From: Lotus japonicus
Lineage: Eukaryota > Streptophyta > Magnoliopsida > Fabales > Fabaceae
NCBI RefSeq assembly: GCF_012489685.1
Contig: NC_080046.1
Span: 44,975,176 to 45,039,175, forward strand
Length of the DNA stretch: 64,000 bases
Direction of reading: 5' to 3'
Positions 1-11,789 of the stretch are shown here, one piece after another. The position numbers and the translations under genes were made by a program. The notes below the pieces were generated by a model that worked only from the letters and a program-made list of their open reading frames with translations, had not been told where the DNA came from and searched no databases. Numbering within the stretch: position 1 is the first letter of the stretch; each line of letters starts with the position of its first letter.

Positions 1-2886
1 AGCAACAGGGGCAAAGACTTCAGAATAGTCTAGACCTGCCTTCTGCATAAAACCCCTTGCAACCAATCTGGCTTTATGTTTAGAAATTGAGCCATCCGGA
101 TTAAGCTTGATTTTAAACACCCATTTCACTGAAATAGGAGTTTTCTTGACTGGTAAATTGACCAGTTCCCATGTTTGATTCTTCTCAATTGAGTTGATTT
201 CTTCCTTCATGGCTATCCTCCAAGTCTCATTCTTTATGGCCTCTTCAAAACTCACTGGATCTGAATCAGCTAGCAGAGCCATATGAAAAATGTTTCCTTC
301 TTTATCAAACTCATGTTCTGCAAGCATTTGATAGTCACTGAACCGTGCAGGTAGAGTTCTAACTCTAAATGGTCTGGAATTCTGAACTAGCTGTGGATCA
401 TGAGGTTCTAACTGCTGTCAACCTTGATCATCATCCATATCAGAATCTGCAGCATCTGAATGACCCAATTCCAGTTGCAATTTCTGCATCTGTCCAGCAG
501 AAACTTCAATCTCTTTGCCCTTCCAGACACTGTTTTCCTCAAACAAAACATCTCTGCTAAATTCAACTTTTCCTGTTCTTGGGTTGTACAATTTATAAGC
601 TCCAGTTGAGTTATATCCAATGAACACCATAGATTCACTCTTATCATCCAATTTCTTTCTTTTCTGATCAGGTATATGTTTGTGGCATAGACATCCAAAA
701 ACTCTGAGATGCTTAACTGAGGGCTTCTTTCCAGTCCACACAGCTTCAGGAACTTGTGAACCAAGAAACTTGGTTGGGCACAAATTTAAAACATACACAG
801 CTGTCATAACAGCTTCACCCCAGAAGCTATGTGGTAAATTTTTACCCTTAAGCATGCTCCTTACCATATTCAGAACAGTTCTATTCCTTCTCTCAGCAAC
901 ACCATTGTGTTGTGGTGTGTATGGTGCTGTAATTTCATGTACAATCCCATTCTCTTTGCAGAAATCTTCCATCTCATTTGAGCAAAATTCCCCACCACCA
1001 TCAGTTCTAAACACTTTAATACTTCTCCCAGCTTGTTTCTCAGCCATGATTTTAAACAATTTAAAAGTTGAGAACACTTCACTCTTAGCTTTCAGCAGAT
1101 AAACCCACATTTTCCTACTGAACTCATCAATAAAAGACACAAAATATCTACTTCCACCCTTTGATGTAGTTTCAAAAGGGCCGCACACATCAGAGTATAT
1201 CACATCAAGCACAGCTTTAGATCTAGCAGGTGTATAAGAGCTGAATGATGTCCTAGATTGTTTGCTAACTAAGCAATGTTCACATACCTTTGAAGGAAGC
1301 TTAATCTGAGACAAACCACGAACCATGTCCTTGGATTGGAGAGAGCTCAGATCTCTGAAATTCAGGTGACCAAATCTGAGGTGCCAAAGCTAGGATTCAT
1401 CTTCCAACTCAGCAGACAAACACTATGAGTCAATGGCATTAACTCTCACTTGAAAAGTCTTGTTCTTCGAAAGAGGAACCTTCAGAATCAATCTCTGACA
1501 GGGATCAAACACCTCAAGATACCTCTTAGCCATATTCATAGAGAAATCTTTATCAAGCAACTATCCCAAACTAATGAGATTGCTCTTCAGTCCAGGAACA
1601 TAGAAGACCTCTGTGATTTCAGCATCTTTACCAACATCTCTTTTCACCAGAATATCACCAACACCTTCTACTGATAGAATTCTGTCATCCGCAAATTTCA
1701 CTGTACTCTTCTTGCTTTCATCAAAATTGACTAACCATTCTCTGTGCCCAGTCATATGATTCGAACATCCTGAATCAAGATACCAAATTCCAAGATTCAG
1801 ATCACCCTCTTTGGTTACCATCATGAGAGAGATTGGCTCTTCATCCTTGTCATCACCATCCTTAGCAAGATTGGTTTTACCCTCTCTGGTTACCATCATG
1901 AGAGAAATTGGCTCTTCATCAGTGGCATCACCATCCTTAGCAAGATTGGCTTCACCATTGGACTTCCCTCGAGAGTCACCACCACCACTTGGAGCCTTAC
2001 ACTCAGAAGAAAAATGACCAAATTTATTGCAATTATAACATCTAACCTTCTTTCTATCAAACTTCTTCTTGCCAGTGCCCTTGTAGAATGAACCACCCTT
2101 CTTTGATGATGATTCAGGTTGATCTAGATCATCTTGATTCTGACTCTGGCTTTGATTCTGACTTGATTTTCCAGAAGGCTTCTGATCTTTGTACTTTCCT
2201 TTACCATGATACCCCCCTTTCCCAGATTTCTTGGAGGTGTATGCTTGCAATGCTTGATCCTGAGATCTTTCATTGGTCCTTTCCAGAATTCTTTGCTCGT
2301 GGGCTTCCAGAGAACCTTGCAAATCTTCAACCTTCAGTGTTGAAATGTCCTTTGCTTCCTCAATCACTGCTACCACATAATTGAATTTGGGATTTAGGGT
2401 TCTAAGAACCTTTTCACAAATATCCCTATCTGTAAAGCTCTCTCCACATGATTTCATCAAATTGGTGAGAGCAATCATTCGATCAAAGTAGACAGAAATC
2501 TTCTCAGTCGATTCCATGTGCATCAACTCAAATTGACGCTTCAAGGTTTGCAACCGAACCTTCTTCAACTGATCTGCACCCTCATGACACTTTTCCAGAA
2601 TTTGCCAGGCCTCCTTCGAAGTTGCAGCTCCTGCAATCTTCTCAAAATGCGCATTGTCGACGCATTGTTGAATGAAGAACATCGCCTTGGAATCTTTTAT
2701 CTTCATTTCCTTGTGTGCAGTTCTCTGCGCTGGTGTGGCATCTTCTGCGAGAGGGGTGAGACCTTCTTGAACAATCTCCATCACATCTTGATAGGAGAAA
2801 ACGGTCTTCATCTGAACTTTCCATCGCGGCCAGTTCTTGCCGTCAAGCACCGGAAGATTCGCCGGTGCGTTGCCAGTGAGGTTCAT
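1..2886 (-). pseudogene. copia gag-pol with four in-frame stops
   Basis: The start ATG is at 2884-2886, just inside the primer-binding site. The first 441 codons give a copia gag with a CCHC zinc knuckle (CYNCNKFGHFSSEC) and the protease active site DSGCSNHM. After 1563 the same frame continues through the GAG-pre-integrase histidine motif near 1365 ([10 protein letters not shown]) and an integrase core with TDGGGEF and [11 protein letters not shown]. From 417 to 1 it enters the N-terminal part of reverse transcriptase (KWVFKIK, KARLVARGF). Stops in this frame are at 1561-1563 (TAG), 1423-1425 (TAG), 1390-1392 (TAG) and 418-420 (TGA). No frameshift separates the pieces. The element has therefore decayed by point mutation rather than by deletion. 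Confidence 0.9.
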
Positions 2887-2905
2887 CCTTGGATCGGAAC
2901 CAAAA

Positions 2906-2918
2906 GCTCTGGATACCA
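2906..2918 (-). other. Primer-binding site, initiator tRNA-Met type
   Basis: In element sense it reads TGGTATCCAGAGC, which is the complement of the initiator tRNA-Met 3' end (TGGTATCAGAGC) with one extra C. It lies two bases inside the LTR. Confidence 0.8.
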
Positions 2919-2920
2919 GT

Positions 2921-3139
2921 TGTTGGAGTTCAGAGAAGAATAACAGAACGAGAGAGAAAGAGAGAGTGCTGGAAGATTAGAGATAACAAATGAAAACTGA
3001 TTATTGATTCATTAGTTACACAACACTGCAATATGCAGCTATATACAACCCATAACTTGGGCTCACACTCCACTGGGCTTTTACATTTAACCAGGCCCAC
3101 TAACTAACTACTACTGCTAACTTGGATTATTACTTAACA
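2921..3139 (-). repeat. 5' LTR of copia 1
   Basis: About 219 bp. In element sense it starts TGTTAAG and ends CCAACA, the expected TG...CA ends, and it abuts the primer-binding site. The boundaries come from these ends alone because the partner LTR is outside the window. The short direct repeat at about 3159-3192 (two units containing cagagcatgtgg) lies just outside it. Confidence 0.7.
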
Positions 3140-3289
3140 ATACAGTCATTAATTAAATCAATACAGAGCATGTGGCCAATACAGAGCATGTGGCTAGTTT
3201 TTAGCATTTTATATAGTCATTAATGTCATCTTTATTTAATTTGCAAGTTACTAGGGATTTTAATTTTTTTATTTGAAAGGTATCACTGT
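3140..3289. other. Short spacer between two copia elements
   Basis: AT-rich, with a short tandem repeat at about 3159-3192. No gene is seen. Confidence 0.4.
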
Positions 3290-4975
3290 ATCAGACACCT
3301 GTGAATAAAAGTTAAGAGGGAGAAAGAGAGGAAGATAAAGAACAAGAAAAGAGAGAATAAAAAACGGTCTCATTCCATTGATTTGATTGTATCTGTTACA
3401 CAATTATTTATACATGATGTGGGACTCTAATAAGTGGTAATCCACTTAACCATCTAGTCAAACAAACTCTATCACTTCAGTTACACTCTCATAGTGGTAA
3501 CTGCCTTATATTATATCCCCTCTCAAACTCATAATCAACTAGCTTGAACTTTGAGTTTGACAATGCACTGATACAAGTCTTCTTGTGGTAAAGCTTTAGT
3601 GAGAACATCTGTTGTTTGTTCCTGAGAAGGATCGGAACATAATGAATGACTAATTGTTTCTGCTGAACCTTGTCCAGCACAAAGTAGAGATCTAGCTCAG
3701 AGTGCGTACGAGAATGTAACACAGGATTGGATGCTAACATAACAGCACTTTGATTTTCACAAAAAATCAAAGGTGGAGCTGGTTGAGAGACATGTATTTC
3801 AGCGAGAAGATTTTGTATCGGTATTCTGCTTCCGTGCTTGATCGAGAGACGACATGCTGATTATTTGTAGCCCAACATACTGGTGTTGACCCAGAAAAGA
3901 CACAATAACCAGATGTAGATTTCCGGTCATCAACATCTTACCCCCAATCAGAATCCGAGAGGCCTGTCAAATGAAGAGTAGCAGAAGGTGACAAAAGAAC
4001 ACCATGATGGAGTGTGCCTGCTAAATAGCAGAAACCTCTTAAGTGCTTGTCAATGATGAAGACGCGGGGTTTGCATGAACTGACATACTTTATTAACAGC
4101 ATAGCAAACCTCAGGTCTAGTCATTGTCACATACTGTAATCCTCCAACAATTGATCGATAAAGAGAGAGATCAGGAAACAAATCAATACCATCAGCTAAT
4201 AACTTTTGCCCTGTTGCCATAGGAGTAGTTTGTAGGCTTGGCAGAAGACAAATTTGCTTTCTGAAGCAAATCATTGATATATTTGGTTTGGCACAGAAGT
4301 AAGGTACCATTAGAAGATAGTGAATCAACCTGAATTCCAAGGAAATAATGCAATGTTCCCAAGTCTTTCAATGGAAAGTGAGTGTTTAAGGTCTTAATCA
4401 AAGACATAATTGCAGAGGATGTGCTCCCAGTGAGAATTATATCATCCACATAGACTGATGCTATGTTAACATAACTATCAGTCTTGAGAATAAACAAAGA
4501 TGTATTAGATTTAATGGACTGAAAACCCAGGGCTAGCAAAACATGATTTAACTTAGCATACCGAGCTCGTGGTGCCTGTTTGAGCCTTTGAGGCTATAAA
4601 GAGCTTTTTGTAGCTTGCACACTAGAGCACCATTGCTCTGAACAAATCCTGGAGGTTGTTGCATGTAAACTTCCTCTTGCAACTCTCCATTCAAGAAGGC
4701 ATTATTGATGTCAATTTGCTGAATACACAGCCTAAAGAGATAGCCAATGTGAGTACAATTCTGATGGTAGTAGGCTTTACAACAGGACTAAGTCTCAAAA
4801 CAGTCAAAACCTTCTTGTTGATGAAAGCCCTTAGCGACAAGCCGAGCTTTGTGATTATTAATAGTGCCATCTGAATTTCTTTTCAACTTGAAAACCCATT
4901 TACAACTGATAGCATCACGACCAGGGTATGATGCTAACATTTGATGAATTTCTCCAAGGTGTGGAGCAATGGTTC
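3290..4975 (-). mobile_element. Decayed Ty1/copia fragment 2 (RT, RNase H, LTR remnant)
   Basis: Minus-strand reading from about 4975 gives reverse-transcriptase pieces in several frames. [13 protein letters not shown] lies near 4890, the catalytic YVDDIILTGS near 4450, and the connection region (SIVGGLQYVTMTRPE) near 4150. The RNase H part (FCENQSAVMLASNP, SELDLYFV) follows at 3770-3489. The frame is broken several times. A purine tract near 3520-3530 and the leader-like sequence at about 3290-3515 look like the 3' LTR, but its ends are unclear. Gag, protease and integrase are absent. It is older than copia 1. Confidence 0.8.
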
Positions 4976-5553
4976 TTAAAAGATATGCTCCTAATATGAC
5001 TCCTAATAAAAGATAATATCCTATAATAAGAGATAGACTCTCAAAATGAAATGTAAGCTCCTAAAATAATAACCTAAATCCCTAATATATTGGATCCTAA
5101 CACAACTGGTTGCCACATTGGGCTGGAGATGATAAGTTTGAGACTGATCACACTTAGTTGAGCAACAAGTTCATTGTAGATTTTAAAGAGCAACTACAAT
5201 TTTTGGGAGCTTGTGGGAATCCTTTGTAGACATGATGCAGCTGAGATTTCCTTCAAGGGGATGATCAAACACACTTTGTACGTGCTTATTTCAAAAGAGC
5301 TGCATATGAAGCTACTTATGACCAAGTCATCAGTTTAATAAATGGATTGGACTACATAACATTGTCTAAACAAAGTCGATACTGCTCTGTTCTACTGTTA
5401 TGTGGTCTACGTAGCATTTTTGTTACATAGAAGCAATACTATCCATTTCAATTCAACAATATGTGGCAACTTTGAGCATTGTCATAATCAAATGATAAGC
5501 ATAAATTACAACAACTAGTCATCATAAGAAATAAGAAGATATATTCAGAACCT
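4976..5553. other. Intergenic, nothing recognised
   Basis: AT-rich at 4976-5100, then mixed sequence up to the 3' end of the ankyrin gene. No open frame with family resemblance was seen on either strand. Confidence 0.4.
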
Positions 5554-8500
5554 CTACAAATGGTCGCTTTTATAACTCGGTTGTGGCACCTTCTTGAAAA
5601 TGGCTTTAACAAGATCAGCGTACAAAGGAAACTGCACCACTGCATAGAAAGTCACGGGCAAGCAAGTGGCGACATAAACAGGAAACAACACATTCTTGTA
5701 CTTGTCCTTGAGCACGAAGAAATGCGCGGCACAGAAGGAAACGAGCATGGAAGCAATGGACACGAAGAGGGAGCTCAAGCCGAAGAGAAGCTTCAGCGGC
5801 AAGCTCCTGCGGAAGTCTTCAGCTTGCTTTCGAGAGGTGAGTATGGCAAGGAACATTACAAGCGCGGTGACGGAGAAGCAGAGTCCGATAAGGGAAGCTA
5901 TGGCGAACGTGTCAAATGCCGGTTGGCCTTCCAGTGAGGGTTTTCCGTTCTCTGTACCGCCGGGGACGGTGCTTGATGTCGCGAAGGAGACGCCTGCAAT
6001 GAGCGCCGCCACGACAGAGCAGGATTCGGATGTTTCCTTCAGCCACTCCGAGCTGTTTTTGACAAGGTCTTTGTGTTTGTCCTTGAAGATTTCCCCTGCT
6101 GTTTTTTCATCTTTGTTGTTTCTGAAAATGAAATGCTCTGGCACTAGATTCTTGATGTACTGCTCCATGGTAACGATTAAGGATCAATATATGAGTAGGT
6201 AGTATATGCTATATCAAATCAATAGTTGCTCCAATGAAAATGATTAGTAAACACATCAAAATGCAGACATCCACATTGAGAATAAAAGTGAGAAAATAGT
6301 AGCATTGGATATGATATATGATGTGTAGCTTAGGCTCATGATGATGTTATGATATAGGCCAAGGCTAATGTTACTCGGACATATAATTTAGTGTTACAGT
6401 CAATCGACATACAGTGTAGTGGTGGTTTACAACAGCTGCTAATATTTACGGGGGTTTATAATCGCCACTAAATTGTATGTCGATTGAATATCTACCTAAA
6501 ATCATATGTCCACATATAATCACTCTATAATATATATATACCTGGTACCACTTGATATCCCACATCATTTGCATGGCAGCACCGGCTATCTGCCAAGTCT
6601 TTTCGTTGTTGCTTGATGTACCAGCTGCCACGTGTAACACAGTGTTCTCTTTATTATCCACTTCAAAAATTAGACTATAAAAGAGTTCCTTGTCCAAATT
6701 CCTCCGTAACACCTCAACAACACTGGGTTGCCTATTCTTGACTGCCAAAAGCAAAACGTTTTCATGGTTTGAGTTTGTCTCATGGACGACGCTTGGTATT
6801 TTAGATTGAAGTGCAGACACAATTTCAACTATGCCATTTTTTGCTGCAGTCAAATATGCAGTCTCCTTTTTGTCAATGTTTTCTCCTATTTTGTTTTTTA
6901 TGTTCTTCATGGCCACAAGCAGTAAGCTTTCCTTGTCTGGTGTGGTAGTTTCTTGGAGGTCACTTGGTATTTTACTTTGAAGCTCATTTACTATTTCAAC
7001 TATTCCAGTTTTTGCCAAAGCCACAAATGTTGTCTCTTTTTCATCAGTTTTTGCTGATCCCTTGTTGTTTTCTAGTGGTGGTTTTGGCATTGAACTGGTC
7101 TTTTTGGCAAATTTTGGATGCAAACCTTGCAACACAAATAGAAAATGTAAGCCATAGAACAACAAAATGAAAAAATTTATAACAAAAAGGGGAAAGGTAC
7201 TTTGCTATTTGCTATCAAATCATAAACTCCAAGATATCATAAAATTATCCTAAAAGCACAAATAAATTTTTGTAACAATTTCAACTGAAGTGGTTTATTA
7301 CTTACTTTCTAACTGTTGTGTGCTAATAAAGGGCTGTGTCACGTCTTTGTCTTCAAAGTCATCTCTCTCAAATGCCCCAGTAATTCCCATGTAGGACTCA
7401 TAAGGTTTTTCCATAAAAAATCTCAAGAGCTGATCACCCCAAATGTGCTTCTGCTTGATCTTCTTTATTGCTTTTAAGTCTTAACAAGCAACCAAATTAT
7501 TTTGTGCTAGATCAGTACTTTTGAGTACCCCCAGCAGCAAAAGTAAGCATTATTATTTCAAGAAATTAGATTGGAGGAGAGACATACATACCCACTACTG
7601 ATAAATCTAATTGTGAGAGGTCGCCACTACTGAATACTGACCGAAGAGCGTTGTATCTGGACTGAAGAGAGGTGGCATGCTTTGGTGGAACACGAGCATG
7701 TTCTACTTTTTTGGGTTCATTTTCTGAATTTATAGTAACTGGAATAGTACAACTCGTAAATTGATTGTATGTAGCATTACTGAATTGTAGCATACAACAA
7801 TCAAATAGGTGGTGTGCATGCCATATATACCACTTATAATTTATTGAGTTTTAGTTTATAACCATAACCATCCATATAATAGAGCTTATAATGTGAGATG
7901 AAATCCATTGACCATATACATGTGTGCATTACCAAAATACATGTGTTACAATTCATTAACGAAATCATAACATTTGAGGCAGTTCATAATTAGAAGGTTA
8001 CCTTTGTGTTCATGGTCATCAGACTTGTCAATTGTCTCCAAATACGACTTCATTGCTTTCTTTGCATCAAGAGGGTCTAAGAGTATACCTTTGGCAAGAA
8101 AACATCAGAAAGGAACTCAGAGGTGTGCATAAATAGAATTAATGCTTCAAATATTATTTTGGTGTTCCATATTAAAATATAAGTATCGCAAGATTGATAT
8201 CTTTCTTCTTTTTGTAAGACTAAATTTTTTACTGAATATTCAGTAGGAATCAATGGCTCATTCCAATTTCCATTCTGTCAATTTCGTTCATTCATACTCA
8301 TAGTGTAAATACAGTTACCACTTCCTCTACAGGTAAATCTCAGTCTCAATGGCTCATTGGCATAGGTGCCACATATCATATTACATGATTCATTGCCAAT
8401 TTCTTTACCATGCTAAATATTCCTCAGTAGTCAACTACCTTACACAATGGATTATATGTGGTAGGTCATGTGCATGACAAGTCAGCCGTGGAATTCTCAT

Positions 8501-10913
8501 TCTCTTTGGCACATGAGACTCATCCACCTTTCCACAGCTAGATTCAAACTCATTTCACAACAATTTCCTTTTATCCCTTTTATATTTTTGGTTTGTCTAG
8601 ACAAAACAAATTACCTCATTGTATAATCACTTCTCATTGTAATATAATCTTTGAGCTTCTCCATGCTGATGCCTAGGGACCCTATTCTATTGCTTCATTA
8701 TTTGGACATAGATACTTTGAAACTTCGATTCATGATCATTCACACTTTACATGGTTGATACTTGCGAAACACAAATCAGAAACAGGACAACGTCTAACAC
8801 AATCATACATATAGATGAAATTCAACACTGCTTAAATCCCTTAGAATTGACGAGGGACTCGAATTCCTAATGATTGATTTCTTCATTTCCAAAGGAATTA
8901 TCCACCAAAGAACATATGAAGAGACCCCTAACAAAATAAAATTGCAGAAACACATCTTAAATGTAGCTTGAGCCTTATTTTTTCAATACAACCTACTACA
9001 GAACTTTTGGAATTTTTCCATTCAACATGCCAAACACATGAGATAGAAAAGCTATTTTTCTAGGCTGCAGACATGGAACCTAAGGTTTCATACTTCATGA
9101 CCTCCATGAAATTTTCATTTTCAAGAATGTTGACTTTCTATGAAATTGTTTTCCCACTTTTTTGCTTCCACACTTAGTTCCTTAATTCTTACCCTTCGTC
9201 TCAATCTACAATCACAAACATTAACTAGAATCATGATGCTACAACTCCAACAACCTGTTCACTACCACATCTCACTCAATACCTTATCTCTCTCAACAGT
9301 TACCTCATCCCTTTCATGACCTTCAAATGCTTTACCTCAACTAGCCTCTATCTAATATGCAATAAATTGACTAAATATCTTTCTTAACCATAATTCCATG
9401 AGATGACCAAACATACAGAAATCGATTATCATGTGATCCACGAAAAGATTCAGTCCAGCTCAACTCACCTTCTCCTTGTTCCTTCTTATGCTGCACAATT
9501 GGCCATTTACATAACTAATTCATGCTACTTTCTTCAACACGATCCTCTCCAAGTTGGAGCTTTGTGATGTCCATATAGTCCAATTTGTGGGGGGTATCAT
9601 CAGAAACGATAGTTGTGATGCATTGCTACTATCAGTTAATCTTAGTCAGAACAAAGTTAAGATTATTGTTATTAGTTAGTTATTATTCTGTAAAACTAGC
9701 TACTTTTGTTTTATTTTCAATTAGTCATTATAGCACCACATGTAACTAAAAAAAAAGTCTTACTCCAACAATTTTTTTTAATGAATTAATCAATTGAAAC
9801 ATTGACACTTACAATGGTACAGAATTTTCTTCCACCATGATAAATTATTTCCACTCTTGAATGCTGAAGGCCTAGTAGCAAGAGTTTTGAGAGGAGTAAC
9901 TCCATCTTTGTTCCGCGTATCGACGAGTCCAGGATAGCAATGAACTATTATAATCGCCAAATCTATTGCATCACCCAAATTGAAAGCAAGAGACCTTAGT
10001 TTCTATCATGTGAATTGAATTTGACCCTTTTAACAATATAAAAGAAAAAAATTGAGAAATTACCAAAAAACTCTCTCCGAATTGCACGGTGGAGGATGCT
10101 ATCACCGTCGTTGTTCCTGAGCGGCACATTGGAATCATGCTTAGAAACATGATGCAGGTAAACAAACGTCTGCGTCTGGCACGTGAGCACAGCCCTAAAC
10201 AGCGGCGTCTCCCCCTTGTGATTCATGGCACGAATCAGCTCCTTCCGCTCCCCATTTTCCCCTACGATGCACCTGCACAAGTGGTCCCCGAAGATTAGCT
10301 CAAGTGGTAAGAGTCATGAGACATAAGGGTTTAAGAGGGTAAAATGTGAAGGGTCCAGGGTTCGAACCCTGAGGATGACTAATTTACTAACATTATTAAC
10401 AACTAACATTTGCCTATAAAAAAAACGATGCACCTGCACATTCCGACGAACCCTCGCGACGCGGCTAAGTGCAGAGGCGTATCGCCATTCTCGTTCTTCG
10501 ACCTCAACGCGCTCTCGACGCCGAATTGTGTTCCGTGTTCGTGGTCGACGATGGCGGTGACAAGGTGGCTGACGAGGTCCGATTTGCCATCGTTGACGGC
10601 GACGTGCAACGCCGTGCCTCTGGTATCGTTGATGTTGATCTTGTGGAAGATGCTGTTGTTCTCGTAGGCGGGGATCACGTAGTCCCATCTACCTTCCACC
10701 ACGCAGCCGCGAAACACTGAGAATAAATCTGCTGTGTCTGCTTCTGTTCCTTCTATTGCTCTTGATTCTGTTTAAGGAAAAATAGTAGTAGTTAATAATC
10801 ATGATTAAAGTGCTAGATTTTCGTTAATCTCATGTTAATTAAACTAAATTTGTGAATGTTTTGGTGTTATTACCTTCAGTTTTGGAATTGCCGAGGACGT
10901 TGAGTGTGGTCAT
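5554..10913 (-). CDS. Ankyrin-repeat membrane protein with PGG domain (ITN1-like)
   Basis: Nine exons give a continuous 773-residue frame: 10874-10913, 10434-10767, 10064-10272, 9813-9962, 8002-8088, 7592-7738, 7306-7470, 6542-7125, 5554-6159. Ankyrin repeats (GTALHVAVNDGKSDLV, GDTPLHLAASRGFVGM, GDSILHRAIRREFF) fill the N-terminal third. Exon 8 holds further repeats. The last exon carries the PGG domain (SCSVVAALIAGVSFA, VPGG) and about four membrane segments. The family sits in the plasma or endomembrane and is linked to stress and defence signalling. The junctions between exons 2 and 3 coincide with a SINE insertion (10280-10424). Without splicing there, the frame would stop inside the SINE. 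The 5' edge of exon 6 (7738) is the least certain boundary; an alternative acceptor lies a few codons downstream. Intron 5 holds a decayed copia and intron 8 a MITE. The frame and family call are sure; expression is not shown. Confidence 0.82.
6377..6511. mobile_element. Palindromic MITE in the last intron of the ankyrin gene
   Basis: About 135 bp that folds nearly end to end. The outer arms ggacatat...tcaatcgacatac (6377-6413) pair with the reverse complement at about 6475-6511. The inner part resembles plant CACTA/Mutator-type miniature elements (ggcgattataaaccccc in reverse). No clear target-site duplication was identified. It lies inside the intron 6160-6541. Confidence 0.6.
8330..9600 (+). 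mobile_element. Decayed antisense copia remnant in ankyrin intron 5
   Basis: The plus strand shows scraps of a copia polyprotein in the right order. A protease-like WLIGIGATYHIT lies near 8349. Integrase-core pieces (GLEFLMIDFFISKGIIHQRT) lie at about 8840-8910. An RNase H tail-like piece (EIDYHVIHEK) is near 9420-9450. Many stops and large internal deletions are present: about 1.3 kb spans what should be about 4 kb. It is antisense to the host gene, inside intron 8089-9812. The call rests on motif order and resemblance only. Confidence 0.6.
10280..10424 (+). mobile_element. tRNA-derived SINE inside ankyrin exon sequence
   Basis: It has an RNA polymerase III box A-like stretch (tagctcaagtgg, about 10294) and a box B (ggttcgaaccc, about 10361). 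An A-rich 3' end reaches 10424. It is flanked by a 16-bp direct repeat, acgatgcacctgcaca, at 10264-10279 and 10425-10440. The leading a of the second copy may belong to the tail. The same family occurs at 13034-13166. The insert plus one repeat is 161 bp, not a multiple of three, and carries stops in the host frame. Confidence 0.9.
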
Positions 10914-11789
10914 TTTGTAAGGCGGGAGCGGGAAATGAATGGAAAGAAGAAGGATAGAAATTGTTATCAAATGGAAATTTTGAATGCAATACTTTCTTTA
11001 TATATATATTATATACTAACATTGGAATCCCCTGCCCTGAATATTAATTTTTTTTTCCTTTTTCTAATATATCATTTGCACAAGGAGTTACAAAATCACG
11101 CATTTATGAAAACAGCAATTTTAATATACTAATGTTTAAACTATTTGCACCGAATATAAACTTAATAAGATAAATAAATTGAAAGTTTAAAAGTGTTCAA
11201 CACCAACTTCCTTAGCCTTTTTGAAAGTTCAATCACAAAAGAGAGGAAATTGACAAGAGTAAAAGATGTTATCAACTTATACTTAAAAAGTAGCCTATTG
11301 TGTTAAGGACTTAAGGTATAGAATCTTGCCCTTTTCTTGTGATCTTAATCATATTTTAATCCTTTTCTTAAAAGTACACTCTATTGAAGTAATGCTCTGA
11401 TTTTTGTCGTGCAGTTTCAAGAATAAGAGTTTTAGTGTTAAATGCTATGTTACTCAACTGAGGAAAGAATTATGCTTCACCTCAGCAAGAAGACTCTAGC
11501 TTGGCTGTAATGCCAAAATTGGTATATGAATATAAGTACCATGATTTTTATTATTTGCAGTATATTATTTTCTTTTTATTGGCCTTTCATCTGTACCCTT
11601 TTATTTTCTTACAAGGTATCTTCCACGGGAGACAATCATGTTTGAGCCGAAACATCCACATTAAGGTAGAACTAACTCTCCCAACGGAGGTTTTTTCCAT
11701 CCTCAAAACTCGAACTCGAGACCTTGCTTAAGAGGAGGAAATCAAGCATGTATCACTATAATCAACAACTCGTTAGTAACCGCACCAAA
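10914..11789. other. Intergenic region upstream of the ankyrin gene
   Basis: AT-rich. The ankyrin gene promoter should lie in its left end (10914-11100), where an alternating TA stretch (about 11000-11016) is present. No gene was recognised in the remainder. Confidence 0.4.

Larger units (their letters stand above)
1..3139 (-). mobile_element. Ty1/copia LTR retrotransposon 1 (cut by window edge)
   Basis: A minus-strand copia element. Reading leftwards it has a 5' LTR (2921-3139), a primer-binding site, gag, protease, integrase and the start of reverse transcriptase, and then leaves the window at position 1. The order protease, integrase, reverse transcriptase is the copia order. The 3' half and 3' LTR lie outside the window, so insertion age cannot be estimated. 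The coding region stays in one frame but is broken by stops, so this copy is not autonomous. Confidence 0.9.

Noticed and set aside
5560..6202. Plus-strand open frames opposite the PGG exon
   Set aside because: Antisense shadows of the conserved PGG-domain exon.
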